Shown here: positions 8,387-16,691 of the stretch, piece after piece
Layout of the letters: each line of letters opens with the position of its first letter
How positions within the stretch are numbered: position 1 is the first letter of the stretch
Assembly (NCBI GenBank): GCA_004561545.1
Contig: SFVK01000006.1
Span: forward strand, 1-64,000
Length of the DNA: 64,000 bases
Origin: a bacterium
GTDB lineage: Bacteria; Bacillota; Clostridia; Oscillospirales; Ruminococcaceae
Direction of reading: 5' to 3'
Made by a program: the position numbers and the translations under genes
Notes under the pieces: model-generated
Databases searched by the model: none
What the model was told of the DNA's origin: nothing
Seen by the model: the letters and a program-made list of their open reading frames with translations, nothing else

Positions 8387-9385
8387 TCAGCCCTTGACGG
8401 CGCCGGCAGCCATGCCGGAATAGATCTGATCCTGGCACAGCAGGAAGATGATCAGGGCGGGGATGATGGTGATGAGAACGCCGGCGCAGATGTAGTTATA
8501 CTGGCTGCCCATGGGGCCGGTGAACACATACAGGCTGGTGGAGACCACCTGGTACTTGGTCTTGTCCTGCAGATACAGGTTGGCCATGTAGTACTCGTTG
8601 TAGGTCGAGGTGCCAAAGGCGCCGCCGGTGACAACGTAGGGCATTTCGAAGGCGGACAGAGCGCCGGAAACCGAGATGATCAGGTTGAGCACAACGATGG
8701 TGCGGATGGAGGGCAGGATGATGTCCTTGAACTTGTGCCAGGCGTTGGCGCCGTCAATGTCGGCGGCCTCGTACAGGGTGGAATCCACCGAGGCGATGGC
8801 GCCGATGAACATGACGATGTTCTGGCCGACGTACTTCCACACCAAGCAGGCCACCAGCACGATGTTGTTGATGGATTCGTCCTTGAGCCAGTAGGGGCAG
8901 GATTCCAGCGGAATGCCCAGGAAGCCCAGCAGGCTGTCCAGCACAAAGCCGTGGGTGAAGAAGAACTTGAAGATAAAGCCCACCGAGATGCCGCAGATCA
9001 GGCAGGGGAAGTACAGCGCGCCGCGGAAGAACTTGCTGCCCTTGACCTTGAAGCTGAGGATGGTGGCAAAGAGCAGGGCCAGCGCCATCTGCACCACGGA
9101 ACCTACCATATAATACAGGCTCAGCTTGAGGGCAGAGAAGCAGTCGTCCCGGGTAAAGACGTCGATATAGTTCTTGAGGCCGACAAACTCGCGCTTGCCG
9201 ATGTACTTCATTTTATAGAAGCTGAACTGCACCATCTTGAAAAAGGGCAGATAGGTAAAGGTGAACAGCAGCAGGGGCACCAGCAGGAACACAAGCGTGA
9301 CAATGATCTGCTGGCCGCGCATACTTTTGGCCCACTCCCGCAGGCTCTTGCGGGGCGTGGCCGGGGCGGCGGTGTTTGATTTCAT
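8387..9385 (-). CDS. Chimeric sugar ABC permease (type-1 body fused to type-2 C-terminus)
   Basis: Residues 1 to about 271 are a normal first-type sugar permease (UgpA/LacF-like). They have an N-terminal helix at 26-47, the loop EFVGLKNYIDVF, and the EAA motif EAADIDGANAWHKFKDIILP at 206-225. From about 272 the sequence switches to the last 60 residues typical of the second-type permease (UgpE/MsmG-like): KYQVVSTSLYVFTGP through to the hallmark ending SGMAAGAVKG. A family member of either type has about 280-310 residues; this one has 332. The operon has only this one permease gene, so the likely origin is an in-frame deletion joining two adjacent permease genes near 8570. Start and ribosome site (AGGAGG before 9385) are intact. 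Function as a homodimer, or loss of function, is possible. Confidence 0.85.
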   Translation of the reverse strand: MKSNTAAPATPRKSLREWAKSMRGQQIIVTLVFLLVPLLLFTFTYLPFFKMVQFSFYKMKYIGKREFVGLKNYIDVFTRDDCFSALKLSLYYMVGSVVQMALALLFATILSFKVKGSKFFRGALYFPCLICGISVGFIFKFFFTHGFVLDSLLGFLGIPLESCPYWLKDESINNIVLVACLVWKYVGQNIVMFIGAIASVDSTLYEAADIDGANAWHKFKDIILPSIRTIVVLNLIISVSGALSAFEMPYVVTGGAFGTSTYNEYYMANLYLQDKTKYQVVSTSLYVFTGPMGSQYNYICAGVLITIIPALIIFLLCQDQIYSGMAAGAVKG

Positions 9386-9429
9386 ACAGGGTCCTCCTAA
9401 CGATGATGGAATGATCGTATACAAGAGGA

Positions 9430-9456
9430 GGGGCGGGCCCGCCTGGGGCCCGCCCC
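9430..9456 (-). terminator. Hairpin between binding protein and permease genes
   Basis: GGGGCGGGCCC (9430-9440) and GGGCCCGCCCC (9446-9456) form a perfect 11-bp stem with a 5-base loop. Such a structure between a binding-protein gene and permease genes commonly protects the upstream mRNA and makes the binding protein more abundant. Confidence 0.6.
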
Positions 9457-9473
9457 CGACCGCTTAAAACTCT

Positions 9474-10868
9474 TTATTTTGCGGGAGCATATTCGTCTAC
9501 AGCGGCGTTCCAGGCTTCGTTCCAGTCGGCGATGATGTCATCGTAGCTCTCATCCCCGTTGATGGCAGCCTCCACCACGCGCTGCACGTGGGTCTGGTCA
9601 GCGTTCAGGGACAGCTCGGATTCCTGGTTCACGTTGGGCTGCAGGTCCGCGATCTCCGCAGGAGCCTGGGCATCGGCCACCAGCGCGATGCCGTCGAAGG
9701 CTTTCAGGGTTTCGGGGTATTCCTGGCTCTTGAGCACCGGCACGCCGCCCTGGTCGTAGGCGAAGTTGCTGGACTCGGACATCCACTTGATGTACAGCAT
9801 CGAAGCGATCTTGTTGTCGTCGCTGATGTTCTTGTTCACGCCGAAGCAGTAGTCGGCGCCGGCGGAGGCGTACTGGGTACCGTTGACCGAGATGGGGAAC
9901 GGCATGTAGGCGATATCGTCGGCGTTGTCACCGGCGGCCTGCATCTGGACGATGGCCCAGCTTCCCAGCACCATGCAGCCGATCTCGCCGTTGTTGATCA
10001 TGGGCTTGCAGCCTTCCCAGTCGGTGGTGGTGGGGTCATCCTCGGTCAGACCCATGGACACGGCGTCATACAGGATCTTGTACACGGCGTAGGGGCCGGT
10101 GCCGTCGCCGCGGTCCGCGAAGGGATCCTTGGTCTGGGGCATCGTGATGTTCATCCAGTCGGAATCGCCGGTGGCGCCGCCCGAAATATAGGCGTCCCAG
10201 GCGGTCATGGTCCAGCCGGCGGCAAAGTTGGTGTACAGGGGGATGGCGTCGGTTTTGTCCTTGATGAGCTGCAGGTCGGCGAGGAACTCATCGGGGGTCT
10301 TGGGCAGCTCCGTGATGCCGGCGGCTTCAAAGACGGCCTTGTTGTAGACGATACCCTGCGCGTTGCCGGTGGAGGGGATGCCGTAGACATCCTGGCCGAA
10401 GGCGCGGTTGTCCGCGAAGTTGTACTCGTCCTTGATCTCGTCCAGCTGGCACAGCACCTGGAAGTAATCGCCCAGCTCGGTCAGGGGAATGGTGGTGGGG
10501 ATCATGCAGATGTCGCCCCAGTCGTTGCTGGTCAGGCGGGTGGTCATGTCGCCCACATAGTCGGTGATGCCTTCATACTTGATGTTGATGCCCGGGTACA
10601 TCTTCTGGAACTCGGCAACATAGTTGTCGAAGGTGCCGTCCGCGATCAGGTCGGTGCGGTGGCTGATGAGCTTGAGGTCGGCCTTCAGGTCGGTGTAATC
10701 CTCGCCCACCTTGAGGGACGCGTAGCTGGGAACGCCGGACGCTTCCGCCGATGCGGAATCCCCGCCCGCCGTGCTGGCGGCCGCGGAGCTGCCGGAACCG
10801 CCGCCGCAGCCTGCAAGCAGCGTCGCCGCCATGGCGGCGGCCAGGGTCAATGCCAATGCCTTTTTCAT
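9474..10868 (-). CDS. Sugar ABC transporter substrate-binding lipoprotein (mannan operon)
   Basis: The 464-residue protein begins with a lipoprotein signal ending in LAGC, with Cys21 as the lipidation site, then a Gly/Ser/Ala-rich linker to about residue 45. The rest is a family 1 extracellular solute-binding fold (YVAEFQKMYPGINIKYEG, AGWTMTAWDAYISGG). It would capture beta-mannooligosaccharides outside the membrane, as inferred from the GH130/epimerase operon it heads. It is the first gene after the promoter at 10989-11017. The ATG is preceded by AAGGAGG. No ATPase gene is nearby, so a shared MsmK-type ATPase encoded elsewhere is expected. Confidence 0.9.
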   Translation of the reverse strand: MKKALALTLAAAMAATLLAGCGGGSGSSAAASTAGGDSASAEASGVPSYASLKVGEDYTDLKADLKLISHRTDLIADGTFDNYVAEFQKMYPGINIKYEGITDYVGDMTTRLTSNDWGDICMIPTTIPLTELGDYFQVLCQLDEIKDEYNFADNRAFGQDVYGIPSTGNAQGIVYNKAVFEAAGITELPKTPDEFLADLQLIKDKTDAIPLYTNFAAGWTMTAWDAYISGGATGDSDWMNITMPQTKDPFADRGDGTGPYAVYKILYDAVSMGLTEDDPTTTDWEGCKPMINNGEIGCMVLGSWAIVQMQAAGDNADDIAYMPFPISVNGTQYASAGADYCFGVNKNISDDNKIASMLYIKWMSESSNFAYDQGGVPVLKSQEYPETLKAFDGIALVADAQAPAEIADLQPNVNQESELSLNADQTHVQRVVEAAINGDESYDDIIADWNEAWNAAVDEYAPAK

Positions 10869-10954
10869 TGTGTGTTTTCCTCCTTGTCAAGTCAATCATT
10901 CGAAAGCAGTGGTGCTGCTCATGGATTCGAGCCAAATTGCCTTCCAGATTTTTT

Positions 10955-10979
10955 AGGTAAATTTTGGCGCCTTTTACCT
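10955..10979. promoter_or_regulatory. Candidate operator downstream of the mannan promoter
   Basis: AGGTAAA (10955-10961) and TTTACCT (10973-10979) are perfect inverted arms around a GGCGCC-containing centre. They lie about 10 bases downstream of the -10 box. The position suits repression by the adjacent LacI protein; the spacing is wider than in a classical LacI site. Confidence 0.4.
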
Positions 10980-10988
10980 TACGTATTT

Positions 10989-11017
10989 AGTATACATTTT
11001 CTTTGCATTTAAGTCAA
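10989..11017 (-). promoter_or_regulatory. Promoter of the mannan operon
   Basis: On the minus strand TTGACT (11012-11017) and TATACT (10989-10994) are separated by 17 bases, 120 bases upstream of the binding-protein start. Confidence 0.75.
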
Positions 11018-11101
11018 TATGGAAGAATTTTTTCAGCGAAATCATTGTTTTTGGCAGATGGCACTGGCAGAATTGACAAATAAAATCTGTCAAATCCAGT
11101 A

Positions 11102-11137
11102 AAAAAGCAGGCTAAGCAAAAATTTAGCCTGCTTTTA
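11102..11137 (-). terminator. Terminator of the first lacI-type gene
   Basis: AAAAGCAGGCTAA and TTTAGCCTGCTTTT form a stem. On the minus strand it is followed by TTTTTT, ten bases beyond the regulator stop codon. It insulates lacI from the mannan promoter. Confidence 0.8.
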
Positions 11138-11146
11138 GTTTTCTTT

Positions 11147-12136
11147 TTAAGTTGATTCCCGCCGCACAAAGGCGCCCGGGATCACCGAGGTGGGGGCCAG
11201 CGGGGTCTTGCCCAGCAGCTTGCGGCGCAGCTGATCCACCGCCGTTGCGCCCATGGTTTCCACATCCACCCGGTAGGTGGTCAGCGGCGGACGGCACAGG
11301 GTGGACCAGCGGAAATCGTCATATCCCGTCACTGCCACATCCCGGGGCACCTCATACCCGGCGCGGCGCAGCGTCTCCACCAGGTTGAAGGCGGCCTCAT
11401 CGTTGTTGCACACAAAGGCCTGGGGCATCTCCCGCGGCAGGGCCAGCGGAATGAACCGGCCTCTGGCGTCGCGGTCCTCCAACCGCCAGGCGGGGTTGGG
11501 TTCCAGGCCGTGGGTCAACAGGGCCTTGCAATAGCCCAGATAGCGGTCCATAATGGAGCTGGTCGCCCCGATGCTGCCCACAAAGCCAATTTTGGTGCGG
11601 CCGGTGTTGAGCAGGTGCTCGGTCATCATATAGGCGCCGCTGGTGTTGTCGCTGAGCACGCTGTCGGCGCTGATGGTCTCGTCGTAAAAGTCCAGCAGGA
11701 GGAAGGGCAGGCCGTAGGTGATGGCGGTGCAGAGGTACCGGCGGCTGATTTCCCCCATAAAAATAAGGCCATTTACCTTTTTCTGGGTCAGCAGGGTGGG
11801 CATGATGCAGCCCGCCTCGGCTTCCTCGCCCACCAGCTCCAGCAGGCAGCTGTAGCCCAGCGCGGTGCAGCGGTTGAGCACGGCGCGGTAAAGGGCGCTG
11901 TAAAACTGATTTTCGTCAAAAAAACGGTCCGCCACCAGAATGCCGATGTTCTCGCTCCGGGCCAGCTCGGCGGATTTGGGCGCGGGGGGAATATAGCCCA
12001 TCTCCTGCGCAGTCGCCAGAATTTTGGCGCGCATCTCCTCGCTGACGCCGTCCTTGCCGGCCAGGCCCTTGCTGACCGACACAATGCTGATGCCCAGTTT
12101 GGCGGCAATGTCCGCCATGCGCACACTTTTTGCCAT
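11147..12136 (-). CDS. LacI-family transcriptional regulator (mannan operon)
   Basis: The 329-residue protein has the LacI architecture. The N-terminal helix-turn-helix and hinge (RMADIAAKLGISIVSVSKGLAGKDGVSEEMRAKI, about 6-40) precede a periplasmic-binding-protein-like sensor domain. The latter includes NIGILVADRFFDENQFYSALYRAV and the effector loop NNDEAAFNLVETL. The ATG at 12136 follows AGGTGG by eight bases; the longer frame has no ribosome site. It lies between the mannan operon and the divergent CE2 gene. The most economical model is that it represses both and is released by a mannan-derived sugar (inference). Its own promoter is at 12233-12261. Confidence 0.88.
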   Translation of the reverse strand: MAKSVRMADIAAKLGISIVSVSKGLAGKDGVSEEMRAKILATAQEMGYIPPAPKSAELARSENIGILVADRFFDENQFYSALYRAVLNRCTALGYSCLLELVGEEAEAGCIMPTLLTQKKVNGLIFMGEISRRYLCTAITYGLPFLLLDFYDETISADSVLSDNTSGAYMMTEHLLNTGRTKIGFVGSIGATSSIMDRYLGYCKALLTHGLEPNPAWRLEDRDARGRFIPLALPREMPQAFVCNNDEAAFNLVETLRRAGYEVPRDVAVTGYDDFRWSTLCRPPLTTYRVDVETMGATAVDQLRRKLLGKTPLAPTSVIPGAFVRREST

Positions 12137-12232
12137 TGTCCTGTCCACCTCTTGTTTCTTCCGGGGCAGCAATCCCCGGGACGCCCCCTGCCGGCGCACG
12201 GCACGGCAGAGGGCCTTATCCCCATTGTTATA

Positions 12233-12261
12233 ATAGTATCAGGGGTTGGGCGGAGCGTCAA
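12233..12261 (-). promoter_or_regulatory. Promoter of the first lacI-type gene
   Basis: On the minus strand TTGACG (12256-12261) and TACTAT (12233-12238) are separated by 17 bases, about 97 bases before the start codon. Just upstream, TTTTTTAC and GTAAAAAA flank GTTCTTTTTGAAC (about 12266-12300), a further candidate operator. Confidence 0.6.
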
Positions 12262-12385
12262 GAAGTTTTTTACTTAAATGTTCTTTTTGAACGTAAAAAA
12301 TTAGTGTCCTTTTTTGCTCAATTTGACAATATTTAATTTTGCTCTTGCAATTCCGGTGTCCGTATGATAATGTTAAGGAAAATTG

Positions 12386-12401
12386 AGCTAAGTTTTTAGC
12401 T
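12386..12401. promoter_or_regulatory. Palindromic operator before the CE2 gene
   Basis: AGCTAA and TTAGCT are perfect 6-base arms around GTTT, ending seven bases before the GGAGG ribosome site of the CE2 gene. The position suits repression of initiation by the adjacent LacI protein. A plausible -35 TTGCAA lies upstream (about 12344-12349). Confidence 0.5.
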
Positions 12402-12417
12402 AAATGGAGGGTTGTCC

Positions 12418-13515
12418 ATGTCCCTGTCCCCTGTCTCGGCCCTACCCAACGTGCGGGTTCTGGGCCGTCATCTGCCCGGCCAGGAGCCGCTCACGCTGTT
12501 TTATACGGCCAGCGGTCTGGAGTGCCGTTTTACCGGCAGCGAGCTTTGGCTGGAGCTTGCCGCCGACTATGAGCTGTTTGAGCCCTGGATCAGCGTGGAG
12601 TTGAACGGGGCGTGGATCAGCCGGTTCCCCGTCAACCGGGGGCAAAGCGAAATCTGCCTGTTCCGGGGCATGACGCCGGGTCCCGCCAAGCATGTGCGGG
12701 TGCTCAAGGACGTGCAGGCCATGCGCGACGATCCCCGCCATCTGCTGCAGATCACGGGGCTGCGCCATGAGGGCGGCGCATTTGTGCCGCTGCCCGCACC
12801 CCGCCTGCGGCTGGAGTTTGTGGGGGACAGCATCACCAGCGGCGAGGGGGCCATCGGCGCGGTGGAGGAGCAGGACTGGATTCCCGCCTTCTTCAGCGCC
12901 GAGAACCACTATGGCCGCATGACCGCCGACGCGCTGGGCGCCGAATACCGCATTGTGAGCCAGAGCGGCTGGGGCGTCTGCACCGGGTGGGACAACGATC
13001 CCCGCCACGCCATTCCCCCGCTTTACCGGCAGATCTGCGGCGCGGCGGACGGACCCCGCAACGAGGCGCTGGGCGCCGGCCGGCCCTATGACTTTTCCGG
13101 CTGGCCGGCCGACGCGGTGATTGTCAACCTGGGCACCAACGACGCCAACGCGCTGCGCAACCCGCCGTGGCGGGACCCGGCGGACGGCAGCCTTCATCCC
13201 TGTCCCGGCCTGCAGGAGCTGGAGCGCTGCGCGGCGGAGTTTCTGGAAACCCTGCGCGCCTGCAATCCCGGCGCGCTGCTGGTCTGGGCCTACGGAATGC
13301 TGGGAAGCAGCGCGCAGGACGGCGGGGTGCAGCAGGCGCTGGAATCCGCCGTGGCCCGGTACTGCGCCGCGAGCGGGGATTGCCGCGCCCGGTTCCTGCT
13401 GCTGCCCGACACGGCGCCCGGAACCTTTGGCGCCCGGAGCCATCCCGGCGCCGCCAGCCACCGCCGGGCCGCCGAAACTTTGACTGCGTTTTTACAGCAG
13501 GAACTTGCTCTTTAA
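12418..13515 (+). CDS. CE2-family acetylesterase (SGNH)
   Basis: CE2 esterases remove acetyl groups from xylo-, manno- or gluco-oligosaccharides. The 365-residue protein has the expected two parts. The first is an N-terminal jelly roll (about 1-125, including ECRFTGSELWLEL). The second is an SGNH hydrolase domain opening with LEFVGDSITSGEG, nucleophile Ser138, then VNLGTNDAN (block III) and a C-terminal SHPGAASH with the catalytic His. No signal peptide is present, so it acts on imported acetylated oligosaccharides. The start is the ATG at 12418, seven bases after GGAGG; a TTG two codons upstream is too close to that site. It is followed 33 bases later by the phosphohexomutase. A role in mannan deacetylation is inferred from context. 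Confidence 0.88.
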   Translation: MSLSPVSALPNVRVLGRHLPGQEPLTLFYTASGLECRFTGSELWLELAADYELFEPWISVELNGAWISRFPVNRGQSEICLFRGMTPGPAKHVRVLKDVQAMRDDPRHLLQITGLRHEGGAFVPLPAPRLRLEFVGDSITSGEGAIGAVEEQDWIPAFFSAENHYGRMTADALGAEYRIVSQSGWGVCTGWDNDPRHAIPPLYRQICGAADGPRNEALGAGRPYDFSGWPADAVIVNLGTNDANALRNPPWRDPADGSLHPCPGLQELERCAAEFLETLRACNPGALLVWAYGMLGSSAQDGGVQQALESAVARYCAASGDCRARFLLLPDTAPGTFGARSHPGAASHRRAAETLTAFLQQELAL

Positions 13516-13548
13516 ATTAAGGAAACCCTCTGAAAGGAGTTTTTTGCC

Positions 13549-15231
13549 ATGACCGTTACTGAACAATACAATCTCTGGCTGGCCCGTGCCACCGAGGACC
13601 CCGACCTGACCGCCGAGCTGAAGACCGTTGCGGAGGATGCCGACGGCATCAACGACCGGTTTTACCGGGACCTGGCGTTCGGCACCGGCGGCCTGCGGGG
13701 CGTGATCGGCGCGGGCACCAACCGCATGAACCTTTACACCATCCGCCGGGCCACCCAGGGCCTGGCCGACTACCTGAACGCCAGCCCGCTGCCCAAAAAG
13801 GTGGCACTGGCCCATGACAGCCGCCACAAGGGCGAGTTGTTCTGCCGCGAGGCCGCCCGGGTTCTGGCCGCCAACGGCATCACCGCTTACCTGTATCCCC
13901 GGCTGGAGCCGACGCCCGCGCTGTCCTGGGCGACGCGGTATCTGGGCTGCGGCGCGGGCATCTGCGTGACAGCCAGCCACAACCCCGCCAAATACAACGG
14001 CTACAAGGTCTACGGCGCCGACGGCTGCCAGATCACGCTGGAGGTTGCCGGTCAGGTTCTGGCCGCTATCGAGCGGCTGGACTATTTTGACGCCCCCAAG
14101 CTGGCGGACTATGACGAGGCCGTGGCCGCCGGGCTGATCCAGACCATCGATGACCGGTGTCTGTCGGACTTTGTGGACGCCGTTATGGCGCTGCGCCCCG
14201 GCAACGATGTGTCCCGGCTCAAGCTGGTTTACACCCCGCTCAACGGGTCCGGCCTGGAGCCCATTCGGATGCTGCTGGACCGCATGGGCGTGCCCGCCGA
14301 AAACGTGACGGTGGTGCCCGAGCAGGAAAAGCCCGACGGCTCCTTCCCCACCTGCCCCTACCCCAACCCCGAAATCCGGGAGGCCATGGAGACCGGCCTG
14401 AAGCTGTGCGACAGGGTTCATCCCGACCTGATGCTGGGCACCGACCCCGACTGCGACCGCATGGGCGCGGCGGTGCCCGACGGCCAGGGCGGCTACCGGC
14501 TGATCACCGGCAACGAGATGGGTGTGCTGCTCTTTGACTACATCTGCCGGGTGCGCATTGCCAACGGCACCATGCCCAAGGCTCCCGTGGCGGTGACCAC
14601 CATCGTCTCCACCGACATGGCCACCCCCGTGGCGAAAAAATACGGTGTGGAGCTGCGCCGCACCCTGACAGGCTTCAAGTTCATCGGCGAGCAGATCGGC
14701 CTGCTGGAAGCCGCCGGGGAGAAGGAGCGCTACATCTTTGGCTTTGAGGAGAGCTACGGCTACCTGTCCGGCGCCCATGTGCGGGACAAGGACGCCGTCA
14801 ACGCCGTCATGCTGGCCTGCGAGGCAGCCGCCTACTACGCGGCCCAGGGCATGAGCCTGCTGGACGCCGTCAACGCGCTGTATGCCGAGTTCGGCTTCTA
14901 CCGCAACAAGCTGCTCAGCTTCACCTTTGAGGGCGAGAGCGGCATGAAAACCATGGCGGGTATCATGGAGCGCCTGCGCGCCGGCACCCCCGCCGCCGTG
15001 GCCGGGTACGAGGTTTCCGGCGTGACGGACTATGAGAGCGAGGGCACCGGGCTGCCCAAAGCCAACGTGCTGGAGCTGCGCTTTGCCAACGGCGCCAAGC
15101 TGATGGTGCGGCCCTCTGGCACCGAGCCCAAAATCAAGGTCTATCTTTCCGCCGTGGCCGGCAGCGAGGACGCCGCCGACGCCATCAACACCGCGCTGGG
15201 CGAGTCCGCCGGCGCCTGGATGAAGGAGTAA
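13549..15231 (+). CDS. Phosphoglucomutase/phosphomannomutase (alpha-D-phosphohexomutase)
   Basis: This enzyme interconverts hexose-1- and hexose-6-phosphates. It handles mannose-1-phosphate from the GH130 enzymes and glucose-1-phosphate from the GH94 enzyme. The 560-residue length matches the long PgcA-type branch. All four domain signatures are visible: the phosphoserine loop VTASHNPAKYNGYK, the metal loop GTDPDCDRMG, the sugar-specificity loop GFEESYGYL, and the phosphate-binding loop RPSGTEPKIKVY. An AAGGAG site precedes the ATG by eight bases. It lies between CE2 and GH1, three bases before the latter, so the three are one transcription unit. Confidence 0.94.
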   Translation: MTVTEQYNLWLARATEDPDLTAELKTVAEDADGINDRFYRDLAFGTGGLRGVIGAGTNRMNLYTIRRATQGLADYLNASPLPKKVALAHDSRHKGELFCREAARVLAANGITAYLYPRLEPTPALSWATRYLGCGAGICVTASHNPAKYNGYKVYGADGCQITLEVAGQVLAAIERLDYFDAPKLADYDEAVAAGLIQTIDDRCLSDFVDAVMALRPGNDVSRLKLVYTPLNGSGLEPIRMLLDRMGVPAENVTVVPEQEKPDGSFPTCPYPNPEIREAMETGLKLCDRVHPDLMLGTDPDCDRMGAAVPDGQGGYRLITGNEMGVLLFDYICRVRIANGTMPKAPVAVTTIVSTDMATPVAKKYGVELRRTLTGFKFIGEQIGLLEAAGEKERYIFGFEESYGYLSGAHVRDKDAVNAVMLACEAAAYYAAQGMSLLDAVNALYAEFGFYRNKLLSFTFEGESGMKTMAGIMERLRAGTPAAVAGYEVSGVTDYESEGTGLPKANVLELRFANGAKLMVRPSGTEPKIKVYLSAVAGSEDAADAINTALGESAGAWMKE

Positions 15232-15234
15232 GAG

Positions 15235-16602
15235 ATGAAAATGAAAGCATCCTTTCCCCAGAACTTTGTGTGGGGCGCCGCCACCTCCTCCTATCAGATT
15301 GAGGGCGGCGTGGCCGAGGGCGGCCGCGGGGCCAGCATCTGGGACACCTTCTCCCACACGCCGGGCAAAACCCACCGGGGCGAGACCGGCGACGTGGCCT
15401 GTGACAGCTTCCACCGCTACCGGGAGGATGTGGCGCTGCTCAAGCAGATGAATCTGACGGCCTACCGGTTCTCGGTGGCGTGGCCCCGGGTGGACCCCTT
15501 TGGCGACGGGCACTGGAACGCAGCGGGGCTTGCCTACTATGACGCGCTGGTGGACGAGCTGCGCAGCGCGGGCATTGAGCCTTACGTCACGCTGTACCAC
15601 TGGGATCTGCCCCAGGCGCTGGAGGACAAGGGCGGCTGGCAGAACGAGGACACTGCCCGGGCCTTTGCCGCCTACGCCGCCAAAATGGCGGAGCATTTCC
15701 GGGGCCGGGTTCACAACTGGTTTACCATCAACGAGATTGCCTGCGTTGTCAAGCTGGGCTACGGTACCGGCGAGCACGCGCCGGGGCTGAAGCTGCCGCT
15801 GGAAGCGCAGTTCACCTGCTGGCAGAACGTGGTGTACGCCCACTGCCTGGCGGAGCGGGCGCTGCACGCGGCGGACCCCGCCAACCGGGTGGGCTTTGCC
15901 TCCACGGGGCGGCTGTGCTACCCTGTGAGCGATGCGCCCCGGGACGTGGAGGCCGCCCGGGCACTGACCTTCGGCTGCCCCGACGACGACTGGACCTTCA
16001 CCCACCAGATGTCGCTGGACGCGCTGTGCCTGGGGCACTGGCCGGAGGCGGAACTCTGCGGGCCCCGTCTGGCCGCCTGCATCGCGGCGGTGCCCGCCCA
16101 CATCAATGAGGCGCTGGCGTTCGGCAAGCCGGACATGTTGGGGCTGAACATCTACAACGGCGTGCCCGCCCGCATGGGCGCTCAGGGGCCGGAATACGCC
16201 CAGCGCCCCGCCGGATACCCCCGCACCGCCATCGGCTGGCCCGTTGAGCCGGAGTGCCTGCACTGGGGCGTGCGGTTCATCCACGAGCGCTACGGCCTGC
16301 CCATTTTCATCACCGAGAACGGCCTTTCCTGCAACGACAAGGTCTATCTGGACGGCAAGGTTCATGACGCCGACCGCATCGACTTTCTGGCCCGCTACCT
16401 GCTGGCGCTGCACAAGGCCATCGAGGAGGGCGCCGACGTGCGCGGCTACTTCCAGTGGTCCCTGATGGACAACTTTGAGTGGAGCAACGGCTACAACGAG
16501 CGGTTTGGCCTGGTCTTTGTGGATTACGCCACCCAGAACCGCCTGCCCAAGGACAGCGCCGCCTGGTACGGCGCCGTCGCGGCGGCCAACGGCATTGCCT
16601 GA
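15235..16602 (+). CDS. GH1 beta-glucosidase-type glycoside hydrolase
   Basis: The 455-residue protein is a full-length GH1 TIM barrel beginning SFPQNFVWGAATSSYQIEGG. The nucleophile motif ITENGLS is intact. The acid/base motif reads FTINEIA rather than the usual T-F/L-NEP; the catalytic Glu is kept and the following Pro is Ile. The C-terminal SLMDNFEWSNGYNERFG has the Glu-Trp pair typical of enzymes acting on unphosphorylated substrates, not 6-phosphoglycosides. No signal peptide is present. It would hydrolyse cello-oligosaccharides or mannosyl/glucosyl ends inside the cell. Its ribosome site lies in the last codons of the mutase gene. Confidence 0.9.
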   Translation: MKMKASFPQNFVWGAATSSYQIEGGVAEGGRGASIWDTFSHTPGKTHRGETGDVACDSFHRYREDVALLKQMNLTAYRFSVAWPRVDPFGDGHWNAAGLAYYDALVDELRSAGIEPYVTLYHWDLPQALEDKGGWQNEDTARAFAAYAAKMAEHFRGRVHNWFTINEIACVVKLGYGTGEHAPGLKLPLEAQFTCWQNVVYAHCLAERALHAADPANRVGFASTGRLCYPVSDAPRDVEAARALTFGCPDDDWTFTHQMSLDALCLGHWPEAELCGPRLAACIAAVPAHINEALAFGKPDMLGLNIYNGVPARMGAQGPEYAQRPAGYPRTAIGWPVEPECLHWGVRFIHERYGLPIFITENGLSCNDKVYLDGKVHDADRIDFLARYLLALHKAIEEGADVRGYFQWSLMDNFEWSNGYNERFGLVFVDYATQNRLPKDSAAWYGAVAAANGIA

Positions 16603-16620
16603 CCCGGAAGATTGCACAAA

Positions 16621-16668
16621 AAAGATCCGAAACCGGAACCCCTGCGGGGGGCGCGGTTTCGGATCTTT
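16621..16668. terminator. Bidirectional terminator between GH1 and GH94 genes
   Basis: AAAGATCCGAAACC (16621-16634) and GGTTTCGGATCTTT (16655-16668) are perfect 14-base arms flanked by A- and T-rich tracts on both sides, between convergent genes. Confidence 0.85.
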
Positions 16669-16691
16669 GCTTTTTGTCAGGCAGGCGCGGC

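Noticed and set aside
13492..16617. A 1041-residue open frame on the minus strand
   Set aside because: It is antisense to the phosphohexomutase and GH1 genes, both of which have clear motifs and ribosome sites. Long antisense frames arise from GC-rich codon bias.
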